Positions 47,701 through 55,430 of a DNA stretch of 55,430 nucleotides are shown here, piece by piece (the stretch's first letter is position 1; each line of letters opens with the position of its first letter). A program made the position numbers and the translations under genes. The notes below the pieces were generated by a model. That model was given only the letters and a program-made list of their open reading frames with translations, made no database searches and was not told the origin of the DNA. Source of the DNA: Acanthaster planci (lineage: Eukaryota > Echinodermata > Asteroidea > Valvatida > Acanthasteridae); NCBI RefSeq assembly GCF_001949145.1, contig NW_019091495.1:395032-450461 (forward strand), read 5' to 3'.

Positions 47701-50700
47701 ATCAGATTGAGATCTCATTGCCAATCTTCCATCTTATTTCTTTGTGTTTGAATTCACCAATTTAAACATTAGCCCAATGATTTTAAAATTTCGGTAGAAA
47801 CAGTCTGGTAGTAACAAGGTTAAATTTCTTTTTACTATAAATATTGTGAAAGAGAAAATAATGTGGAAAATAAAGGTTGCATTTCCTTCCACAAGTTGCT
47901 ATTCAAGATGATGACTGTTTCAAGAAGGGCAGCAGTTTATTTCACCTTTCATGCATGTCACTGAAATTGAAATTCAATCCAAAATAGTGCGTCCTGATGT
48001 TTCCAATTTGGCAAGTTCTTCTTCAGAGGCTAGAAGTCAAATGACTGGGTTATAGCACTGAAATGAAAGTTTATTGACCTTGCGTACATAAAAAACAGAA
48101 GTGAATAGGTAAACTGTGAATCCACAGTTGTTTATTCAGGCTTGACCAGAGACACTCAGTTGCTGATATATGGGCAAAAGATGACGATATGCTGCAGTGA
48201 ATCTTGCTCTGGTCAGGGCTTGTGGCTCAGAATTCTCAATCAGAAAACCTTGTACTTAATCTGAGGATTTCTGGATTTGCCATGCCATGGAAAAAGCAAT
48301 ATTTCATTTGAAGACTTTATGGGAGGCTGTTTACCAGAGAGTAAAGAGTGGTATATGGGCTGTCTTGTAAATCATAATTATACAATTCTTTCTGAATTAT
48401 GCAGTTTGACCTGCACTGTGCACAGGCGAATTGCAGATGTGTCATAACAATGCAAAGGCTTGCATAATTTTTTTTTACAGCTGTTTAAAGTATTCATGAA
48501 TATCTCTATTTAACCACATTGGCACAGCAGTCCGACCATTGTGTGGGGAGCATTTTTTTCACCATATGGGAGCTTTTTACATATTTGTAGATACCTTGTG
48601 CTGTAAATTCTCATGCATTTGTCTACGGTTAAGTGCTAGAGTTTGCCTCGTTATGGATTCCTCAGGTATTGCAAGGCATCTATACCAATGAGCGCTTCAC
48701 CCATGTTGGTGCATCACTCATGGTAAGTCAGTTCAGTCTTAAATTTGACTGGCGGGGGGAAGGGGGGAAGGGAAGTCAAACTTTAAGATCAGAACTGGCA
48801 AGAGATACTCTATGGAAACATTTCAAAGAGTACATTTGGACGTTATGTAGCAAAGTCATTTTTCCGGGGAGCTGTGCATAAATTAAGTGTTTGCATGTGT
48901 GGTAGTTGTTGAATCAGAAAAGTGACAGACAATGTTTAGTCATTACAGGAGTATTCAAGTTGGAGTCTTCAGACTCAAATGCACTCCTGTTTTATGTGCT
49001 TCTTGGCAAGTGTTATTCCAGCGACCTTTATCCCTAACACTCCCAAATCCTCCAATTTCAATACGATTTTACATACACCTTAGGGGGTTAGGGTTAATAC
49101 TGGAAATGTCTGATGTTACACCTGTATTGTAGATACGTGTTGGTTCTGAACACCTGTCATAGCTGGAGTAGTCATGTTGTGTGCAATGACTTCATTGTCA
49201 TTAATGTGATGAATGTTGGATCTCTGGCTTATTGTCGGGAGACTTGACTTCATGTCCCAAGTATTCAGTGATTTATGACACCAACTTGCTGTATTTGTTC
49301 CGCCTGACAGGGGTGCCAAGTACAGGTTCAAGTGAAGAGCAAAAAGATCTACGAGGGCATTCTGTGTACCATCTCGCCACAGGTGAGCTCTATCCTACAG
49401 AGCACACTGTTACCCTGTTTTACCCTCCCGTTTCCCTGTTCAGAAATATTTGACACAGAAGACCCGAGCCTTTGATCAAGCTGCCTTTGTTGGAGGGTGG
49501 ACTTTGTTTTGTTTCTGTTCGTTTTTGGTTCCGTTGTGTTTGTGTTAATGAGGGAAACAGTAGAATTGTACGGAATACCTATGTGTTGTTACATTTGCCG
49601 TCTTTAAGTTGCAGAGTATCACAAGGCAAAAAGTTGCAAGTAAAACTGGGCTGTGCCTATCACAATGGCTGTAGATTGCTAAAAGAGTCGGTGTACTTAA
49701 GTTCTGGCCTGCACTTTTCTGCTAATCCACCTTTCTTTGGAGTTACCCCACAATTTGGGCTAGTATTGCTGAGAAGCTTGAAGTATTTGGCAGTTAATGA
49801 AAAAATCAAAGTTGTTTTTAAGACATTCCTTTTAGACTTCTCAACCTCTTATTCCATGATTCATTTCCAGAAACTTGGGCCATGTCTTAGACATGCTTTG
49901 GGTATCTATTGACATTGTTAAAGACGCTGACAATGAATTGTTTAATTGCAGGCTGAAACTGTCCTGGAGGCAGCTCACATGCTGAACCAAGGTGGAGACA
50001 ATGCTGACAGCGTCCCCATCCTCAACAAGATTGAGTTCAAGGCCTCCAACATTGTCTGCATAACAGCCAAGCATGTGGACCTGGAGTATGGAGTTAGAGA
50101 CAACGAAGGTGGGGTGTCGTTGGTGTTTCTCGTGGTGTGGTGTCGCGATTGGCAGATTTGTTTTGAAATTGGAAATGTTGATTTCATCAGAATCATTGCT
50201 TGACTCTTGCCTTTCCAAATTCTGGCGGTGGTTTCCTCGGTAGGATCCATTCACAGCCAGTTTCTCGCTCCTTTTTCTTTTCTTCTGTCCGTCAAGCAGA
50301 TTCCTTTGTGACTGACGCTGAGATAGCCAGGCGGCAGAATGGTCAGGCAGGAGAACGAGAGCTGAAGGAGTGGCAGGGATCCCCATTGGAAGAGGACATG
50401 TCCTTGGAACCCTCTGCTGGAGATGGGGTAAGATGAACCTCCGTACTATCAGCAGGGAACCCTTTGCATGTTTTGTTTGAAAGACAGACTAGCCAACCAC
50501 AACTAGTTGCATAGCCTTCTGTACCAAATAAGTAACATGAGATGCAGAAATCAGAGGAGAACCAGTCATGAGGAATGTACAGTATAGGGCATTTTAGCTG
50601 GTAAGCTTTTTTGGCTTAGCAAATATTTTCTTTGATTTTTTCTGTGCTTTGTACATGTGGGGGAAAAAAAGATTTATTGGAAATAAATTCACCTATTTCA

Positions 50701-53700
50701 TGGAAGTGGATGGTGTATTTCTTCCACTTCAATTTGTCCAAAGGAGTCCAACAGTGACTGTGACCGAAGCTCTATGAAACATGACCTTAAAGCTTGCTTT
50801 CTACATGTGGGAAAGCTGAATTGTTTATTTTGGTTAAAATGTTTTGAATGTCGGCACCATTGGCTGTCGCTGTGAGAGAAATCAATTTCTGTACCGTTGT
50901 CCTTTTCCAGCATGCCAATGGTTGGAGTGCTGAAGAAATGTTTAAGACAAATGAAGCAAGATATGGAGTGAAGTCATCATATGATGATTCTCTGCCTGAA
51001 TACACGTGAGTTGTAACACCACTTCTTCAAAATACAACTTGCAAAAAATCTCACTGAGTGAGCAGGTGTTAGTAACCAGAGTTTCACACTGTTCAATGTG
51101 TTTAGAATTTAGCTCAGCAAGTAAATTTCTGAACAACACTGGAGTTTCAAGGTCTTTGAAATGGGTCTTGAGCTCTTTGGTTGGAAATATTGGGAAGAAG
51201 CTTGATCTGAAATACTGTAAGAACTTCTCTGAAAAATTTCCCCCGAGCGTCTAATTCTTCCATGTCGTCAAATAATAGAACCAGCATCGACCAGTCCAAC
51301 CCCAAGGTCTTCCAGGAAAGGAAAGAGAAAGCCGATAGATGGGCCAGGGAAATCGAAGGCTCGGCGCGGTCTGAGTCTGATGACATCACAGAAGAAGAAA
51401 AATTCAGCGCAGTCAGCAGGAGTAGCGAAAACACAGGCACTACTAGGTACATTGACAGTTACGCTAAAGTTTTCAGTCCACCTTGTAGCAGTAGTTGAGG
51501 CTTCCATAAAACACGACGTCAGAGGTAGGGTTGAAGACGGCATGCTGTCCACATTTGCCTTGAAGTGAAAACCAAGATGTCCCAGTTGCTTAGTGTTTCT
51601 GCCACTACGTGCATTTGTTCGACAAAACAAGGTGTCTGGGGGGGGCTAAAGATGCCTAGATATCCCCCCTGGCAAAAACATTAATCAGAAGTGATTGTTA
51701 AATATTGTATTCTGAAAAGAACTTCATGGTGGTAATTTTTTTTATGGAACCTCACTAGTGATAGGAGGACTTACTAATCACAGTGTATCAATTGGGATTG
51801 AAATCAGGGTCATCAGAGGTCAAAATTGAGGAAAGTACCATACACTGCCCTGTTTTTTCCAGTGCGGAAGTTATAAGAATATTGTATCATGTGGTCTTGC
51901 TCAGGTATATACCGCCCCCTATGAGGGAAGGCTCACGAGGACATTCACCTCAACATGGCCCTCCTCAGAGGAGACCTCAGGGTCCTATGCCCCGATTACC
52001 TGGTCAAGGACGACCTCAGATGACCTCTCCACATCATGGCCAGCCCGCACAACACCCTGCTACGCAGGCACAGGGTCACCCCCACGCCCAATCACACCCC
52101 CCGCACCAGCCCGTGGGGCAGCAGCAGCCGCCGCTGTCGGGACACATGTATCCTAGTGTGCAGACCCGCTTGGCCCAGCCTGGGCCACAGCATCAGCACC
52201 AGCAACAGCAGCAGCAGGTGCCCCAGCAATCACAACAGGCGTTATCGCCACACCAGTTACAGGCAACATCATCTCATCAATCACAACCTCTTCAACAGCA
52301 GCAGCAGCAGCCACAGCAGCCGCAACCCCCACTGCCGCAGCAGCAACAGCAGCAAGCACCCCCGCAGAAACATTATTCAGCAGTCCCCCAGCCCCCGGCG
52401 CATGTACATGGCAATCCCCGTCCACCACCTCCTCAACACCAGGTCCAGACTCCGCCCAGGGGCCAACCGCCAACTCAGACATCTCCATGCCCCCCAGGTT
52501 TTGGGAGTCAGTCTCCGAGGTCGTCACCACTTCCAAATGTAGATCCAGCGTCGCCAAGTAAGTTCACACAACATTCAGACTGCTCTTGAAAGTTGTCTAA
52601 AAGTTCAGTAGAGGTCCTTTTTCAAAGAAATCATTTGTTATACTTTTTGTCTGAGAACAGTTCAGTTTCGAGTGTTTGCCACAATAATTAATTCTTTTGC
52701 TTATTCTGTATTCTTTAAATAGCAAATTTATAATTGATGGAGGACATTTCTCACGGAATACCCCTTTCCATGAACTCTTAGAGTGACTAGAGCTAAGTTC
52801 ATTTCTGTCCAGTAGTACCATGAACCGTAAGATTTGTGGCGTCTTTGCTAGTTTGCCCGTTCTACCTAAAAACAATTACATACAAGTTGGAGGTGTGGTT
52901 CTGCCTAAGTTGAATCTTAAGTTAAATCTAACTTTGGAGTTTGGATATCATTTTTGGATTGCTTCATATCATGGAAACCGAAAGACACAGAAAGAGTTTG
53001 AACTACCCTGGCTATAACATCTGGCCAATTACCACTTTCTGGCTTGCCCGGCATGTCCATAGCCAGAGCATAGTGAATGCTTGCTACACACCACCTGTTT
53101 CACCTGTACCCCGTGATCATTGCTGCAATTTTTCCCTGGTAATCTGCATCCTTAACACATTGTGCACTGCAGCATAGGAAGTTGAATATTTATGCCATTG
53201 TTGGTGCTTGGTGTGATCTGACAACATCAAATTCAGTGCTTGCGCAGTTGCTTGTATTATGCCATGTGCCTTAAGTGTCGGTCATTTCCCTTGTTGAACG
53301 CTTTCTTCTGGAGTTTTGTGAATAATAGCCAAGTTGGCTATAAGATATTGTGTTTTATTTGAATCATTTTTTATTACAACAGTTATACAAAAAGTATTTT
53401 ATGAGATCTCATGATCACTCCTTGTGATGAAACAGTGCATTTTGTTTTCGTCAACAATTCGCACAAAGACTTCAAAAACTGATGTTTTGGACAGACAAAA
53501 TAAAATTACAAACACTGTATGGATAGTGGAAAAGTGCATCAAAATCTTAAAAATTATTTACAACAGTAAAAGTAGATATTTTTTCTTTCTATTTCCTGGT
53601 CACTGCGATAAGTTGTAGTTAATTGTAACTACAAATATTGCTACCATATTACTGGCCCCACTTGTCCAGCTAAGCTGCAGGCAGTAATCAGACATTTATT

Positions 53701-55367
53701 TATGGTTGTATCTGAATTGTTCCTTCAGATGTCAGAGAGGAGAAGGTTCCTGCAACAGTCAGTGAAGAACGTCAGCCGTCATTAGATGACAGTAACAGTA
53801 GGAAAACTGACCCTAGTACAGTAGACAGAACGGCAGACAGCACTACAGTCTCGCCGGAAAAGACACACAAAAATGGTAACATGTCTCACTGTTTTACAAA
53901 TTACAGCTGATTAACCATCTGCTGCCGTGTTTAATTAGAAGTTGCACGACCTATTGCCTGGGAATTTTCAAGATTTTCCGTTTTCAAATTTCTTCGAAAA
54001 TTCGTAATGTCATTTACTGGACGTTTACACTCACACGAATGACTGTCTGGTTTCTACTCTAATCTGACAGACAACATTTATTGATGCCTGAGTATTTCAG
54101 CAAGGCCTGCTGCCTTGTAAAGAGAGCAAAGATTGTCCAGTGTTACGTAATTTTCTTTTATTCCTGAGACTGATACAGTGCGCTACTGGAGTCTTTCTGA
54201 ATGCGGACCAGATTAGCATGCAGCGATATTGTATCGCTCATCACTGGAGCGCTTTTGTCCCTGGTGGTAATCTGCTCACACTGAATGCCACAAACAGTGG
54301 TATAATCTTTCAAAACAATGACGGATTTTCTCCACTATTGATAACTGAAAAAATGTTGATAATTCCCAACAGCTCTGTCTTTTGTTCCGAATCTTTTGTT
54401 ACAGGCCCAGCTCTTTTGTCCGATTTCGGGCACCCCGCCTTTCCATATAAAACCAATGTCTCCGGTTCCAGGCACCCTGGCATGAAGTGGTTAATTTTGT
54501 ACTTACTCCAACTTTGTGGCTCTTTAAGTTAAATCTCTTTGACACCTTGTTTACTTTGTATCAAATGTATTCTATTTTATCTGTTACCAACTTGATTATA
54601 CATGAAATGGATCGACAGTTTTCTAACAGTTTTTTTCTCTTTTAACAGTACAAGAAAAGACAATAGCTGATTTAAAAGAGTTCAGTAGTTCATTTAATGT
54701 AAGTACCATCGTATCTTTGTAATGAAATTTTCTCATCTTTGAAGACTTTTCAAAGATATTCGACACTTGTGCTCAAAAGCTCAAAAACCTGTCATTACAG
54801 AGATCCTGAAATTTACCGTGGCTGAGGGATATGATATATCAAATCAGTAAGGTTTTCTTCATCTGAAGTGTTTTTCTGAGCACTTCTGTGATGAATTTAG
54901 AAGATAAGCTAAAGTTTGTATTTCATTGCATTTTAATATCAAACTGGAATTTTTACGATGAAGAAGTTAAAATTCACGATTTATTAAATCTAAACATTTT
55001 AAGCAGCATTTGAAAAAAAAATAATTTGGACATGGAACCCAAAATAGTCTGGCACCACCCCATTTAACAGAGTGCATTGAATAGGATATATTCAAGGAAC
55101 ATGATCCAAAATGGCTTCCTTGTGAAGAAGATATATTGCACACACTTGTTCTAAAGTCAGCAATGATGACTCTTGACATTCACAGTTAGAGGGAAAACCA
55201 ACAGAAGAGGAAGCTGCAAGTATACCCAGCACACAGCCTGCTGCTGCTGCCGCTGCTGCTGCCGCCGCTGTTGCCTCTGCAGACACCAAGCAGGGAACAG
55301 CAGAGAATACAACGCCAACAGTGCCAGCGGCAACGGAGGAGAGGGACGCTAAGGAGACCGAAACCAG
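41685..55367 (+). CDS. ATXN2: Ataxin-2 orthologue, first twelve coding exons; partial at right edge
   Basis: Exons 41685-41731, 47039-47099, 48666-48722, 49311-49382, 49952-50108, 50300-50427, 50911-51005, 51279-51446, 51905-52557, 53729-53875, 54649-54698 and 55186-55367 join in phase into 605 codons plus two bases. Order of domains: RG-rich N terminus (1-36), Lsm (about 40-125), LsmAD with WSAEEMFKTNEARYGVKSSY (about 130-205), a conserved EEKFSAVSRSSEN segment leading to RYIPPPMR, a Q/P-rich region (263-479), then Ser/Thr/Glu and Ala-rich linkers. PAM2 should be beyond the window. Family knowledge: ataxin-2 binds RNA and poly(A)-binding protein and works in mRNA stability, translation and stress granules. 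The start ATG is chosen because only its frame splices into the Lsm exons. Vertebrates keep ATXN2 and ATXN2L as two paralogues. Confidence 0.95.
42480..42700 (-). pseudogene. RecQ-like helicase fragment, stop inside Walker A
   Basis: On the minus strand a single frame reads LQDCLKYAAPKLGIPIDKLK, PQQMLAVKAVLEGRDVFVNL and PTG, then TAA (42557-42559), then GKSLKYQVAPLF. This is the N-terminal Q-motif/Walker A region of a RecQ-type ATP-dependent DNA helicase (LPTGxGKSxxYQ) with the variable residue of TGxGKS changed to a stop. Nothing after residue about 75 is recognisable. It is a broken copy, antisense to ATXN2 in its intron 1. RecQ-like genes are expanded in some marine invertebrates; how this one arrived is unknown. 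Confidence 0.75.
43785..43845. repeat. CATCAC-type microsatellite
   Basis: Impure run of CATCACCATCACCATCATCACC and CTCACCATTGTCACC in ATXN2 intron 1. Confidence 0.7.
46486..46570. repeat. Double inverted repeat of CTTGTGGGGTAC
   Basis: GGCCTTGTGGGGTAC (46486-46500) pairs perfectly with GTACCCCACAAGGCC (46515-46529). A second pair, CTTATGGGGTACC (46539-46551) and GGTACCCCACAAG (46558-46570), follows directly. A further ATACCCCACAAG occurs at 46770. So one 12-mer is present five times in alternating orientation. Confidence 0.8.
47039..47099 (+). CDS. ATXN2: ATXN2 coding exon 2
   Basis: Phase 2 in, phase 0 out, acceptor cttttcag|GG and donor GGGAG|gtgggt. Encodes (R)GGRMGSRGPPPMQHAPIQRE, an RGG/proline linker. 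Preceded by a 5.3-kb intron. Confidence 0.85.
47100..48665 (+). other. ATXN2 intron 2
   Basis: 1.6 kb. A 161-codon minus-strand frame (47205-47690) lies in it but resembles no known protein. Nothing else noted. Confidence 0.6.
48666..48722 (+). CDS. ATXN2: ATXN2 coding exon 3 (start of Lsm)
   Basis: 19 codons, phase 0 on both sides, acceptor cctcag|GTA and donor ATG|gtaagt. VLQGIYTNERFTHVGASLM aligns with the GIYxNxRMVHxLTSxVG start of the ataxin-2 Lsm domain. Confidence 0.92.
49311..49382 (+). CDS. ATXN2: ATXN2 coding exon 4 (Lsm core)
   Basis: 24 codons, phase 0 on both sides, acceptor tgacag|GGG and donor CACAG|gtgagc. GCQVQVQVKSKKIYEGILCT then ISPQ is the Sm1 motif, with KKIYEG the family signature. 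Confidence 0.94.
49952..50108 (+). CDS. ATXN2: ATXN2 coding exon 5 (Lsm end)
   Basis: Phase 0 in, phase 1 out, acceptor attgcag|GCT and donor GAAG|gtgggg. Encodes AETVLEAAHMLNQGGDN, then IEFKASNIVCITAKHVDLEY, the Sm2 strand pair. Confidence 0.94.
50300..50427 (+). CDS. ATXN2: ATXN2 coding exon 6
   Basis: Phase 1 in, phase 0 out, acceptor caagcag|AT and donor GGG|gtaaga. DSFVTDAEIARRQNGQAGER corresponds to the family's RDxFTDxAI motif; LKEWQGSPLEEDMSLEPSAG follows. Confidence 0.93.
50911..51005 (+). CDS. ATXN2: ATXN2 coding exon 7 (LsmAD)
   Basis: Phase 0 in, phase 2 out, acceptor tttccag|CAT and donor TACAC|gtgagt. HANGWSAEEMFKTNEARYGV then KSSYDDSLPEYT is the most conserved part of LsmAD (WxxxxMFxxNExxYGVxSxYD). 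Confidence 0.96.
51279..51446 (+). CDS. ATXN2: ATXN2 coding exon 8
   Basis: Phase 2 on both sides, acceptor aataatag|AAC (no pyrimidine tract) and donor ACTAG|gtacat. Encodes TSIDQSNPKVFQERKEKADR and AREIEGSARSESDDITEEEK then FSAVSRSSENTGT, matching the conserved coiled segment after LsmAD. Confidence 0.93.
51905..52557 (+). CDS. ATXN2: ATXN2 coding exon 9 (Q/P-rich)
   Basis: Phase 2 in, phase 1 out, acceptor tgctcag|GTA and donor GCCAA|gtaagt. 217 codons of Pro, Gln and His: opens RYIPPPMREGSRG, the conserved KYIPPxxR site. Three separate runs of six glutamines occur between 52197 and 52355, coded by mixed CAG/CAA. The antisense frame (polyAla) is a shadow. Confidence 0.94.
52558..53728 (+). 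other. ATXN2 intron 9
   Basis: 1.2 kb of AT-rich intron with no recognised repeat, exon or RNA. Confidence 0.6.
53729..53875 (+). CDS. ATXN2: ATXN2 coding exon 10
   Basis: Phase 1 on both sides, acceptor ccttcag|AT and donor AAATG|gtaaca. Encodes NVREEKVPATVSEERQPSLD and continues to VSPEKTHKN. Low complexity and Ser/Thr-rich, so it is weakly conserved; called mainly on splice sites, phase and composition. Confidence 0.82.
53915..54490 (+). mobile_element. piggyBac-like MITE, copy 2
   Basis: 576 bp, flanked on both sides by TTAA (53911-53914 and 54491-54494). Ends are CCATCTGCTGCCGTG and, reversed, CCACTTCATGCCAGGG. Colinear with 5436-6017, for example both have TGCAGCGATATTGTATC and CCACAAACAGTGGTATAATC. 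It lies in ATXN2 intron 10 in sense orientation. A 130-codon open frame inside (54140-54532) is not conserved as protein between the copies. Confidence 0.8.
54649..54698 (+). CDS. ATXN2: ATXN2 coding exon 11
   Basis: 50 bp, phase 1 in and phase 0 out, acceptor tttaacag|TA and donor AAT|gtaagt. VQEKTIADLKEFSSSFN matches the family's conserved helix (QIxDLKxFxxxF). Confidence 0.88.
55186..55367 (+). CDS. ATXN2: ATXN2 coding exon 12 (Ala-rich)
   Basis: Phase 0 in, phase 2 out, acceptor attcacag|TTA and donor ACCAG|gtaggt. LEGKPTEEEAASIPSTQP is followed by a 10-alanine run coded by GCT/GCC (55237-55266), then TTPTVPAATEERDAKETET. Beyond it the window ends in poor poly-G sequence. Confidence 0.85.
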
Positions 55368-55377
55368 GTAGGTGATT

Positions 55378-55430
55378 GGGGCGGGGGGGGGGGGATTGGG
55401 GGGGGGGAGCGGGGGGGGTGGGGGAAGGGG
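55378..55430. other. Poly-G tail, probably low-quality sequence
   Basis: The last 53 bases are almost only G, broken by a few ATT, A, C and T. This is either a real G-rich microsatellite or sequencing/assembly noise at a contig end. It directly follows the ATXN2 exon 12 donor. Confidence 0.6.

Noticed and set aside
49841-50386. 181-codon minus-strand frame
   Set aside because: Antisense shadow of ATXN2 exons 5 and 6 plus the intron between them.
52036-52557. Alternative plus-strand (168 codons) and minus-strand polyAla (134 codons) frames
   Set aside because: Both overlie the Q/P-rich ATXN2 exon 9, whose CAG/CAA repeats keep other frames open. Only the Q/P frame joins the flanking exons.
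54140-54532. 130-codon frame inside the second MITE copy
   Set aside because: The homologous stretch in the first copy is frameshifted, and no transposase motif is visible.
1-55430. CRISPR array, operon or bacterial-type defence system
   Set aside because: The sequence is plainly eukaryotic with spliced genes. The tandem arrays are minisatellites without spacer structure.

Overview
The window is spliced animal DNA: GT-AG introns of a few hundred bp to more than 8 kb, long AT-rich non-coding stretches and scattered transposon relics. Three protein-coding genes can be read exon by exon, and every exon junction checked is phase-consistent. The proteins resemble vertebrate orthologues closely while the genome is compact and repeat-rich. 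The palindrome TACATGTA is also very frequent. Together these suggest a marine invertebrate, perhaps a deuterostome such as a lancelet, hemichordate or echinoderm; the exact group cannot be fixed from this sequence alone.

Layout. (1) 1-4318, plus strand: the last seven exons in view of ANKFY1 (Rabankyrin-5), giving the C-terminal ankyrin repeats and the FYVE zinc finger; the 5' part lies outside the window. (2) 4319-14944: the tail-to-tail interval between ANKFY1 and TBC1D10. It holds 3' UTR sequence, a TTAA-flanked piggyBac-like MITE, two minisatellites, a small TIR element and several hairpins. (3) 14945-35450, minus strand: a complete TBC1D10 (EPI64-type Rab GTPase-activating protein) gene with eight coding exons, 711 codons, and a non-coding first exon near 35.2-35.45 kb. 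(4) 35.5-41.1 kb: a head-to-head intergenic interval full of repeats, including copies of a GCGACGATG minisatellite-bearing element and the only N in the window. (5) 41685-55367, plus strand: the first twelve coding exons of an ataxin-2 (ATXN2/ATXN2L) orthologue, covering an RG-rich N terminus, the Lsm and LsmAD domains, a long Q/P-rich exon and the region before PAM2; the gene runs off the right edge. Intron 1 carries a dead RecQ-like helicase fragment.

The three genes do not form a pathway. ANKFY1 acts at PI3P-positive endosomes with Rab5, TBC1D10 proteins switch off Rab/Ras-family GTPases at the cortex, and ataxin-2 is a cytoplasmic RNA-binding regulator. I see no CRISPR array, operon or obvious new multi-gene system. 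The less ordinary content is in the mobile-element fraction: matched MITE copies 48 kb apart with TTAA target sites, a possible 1.9-kb element with palindromic ends and 11-bp flanking repeats, and an inverted/deleted repeat family around 37.7-40.8 kb. Small regulatory-looking features of the two promoters (upstream and overlapping ORFs) are also noted.
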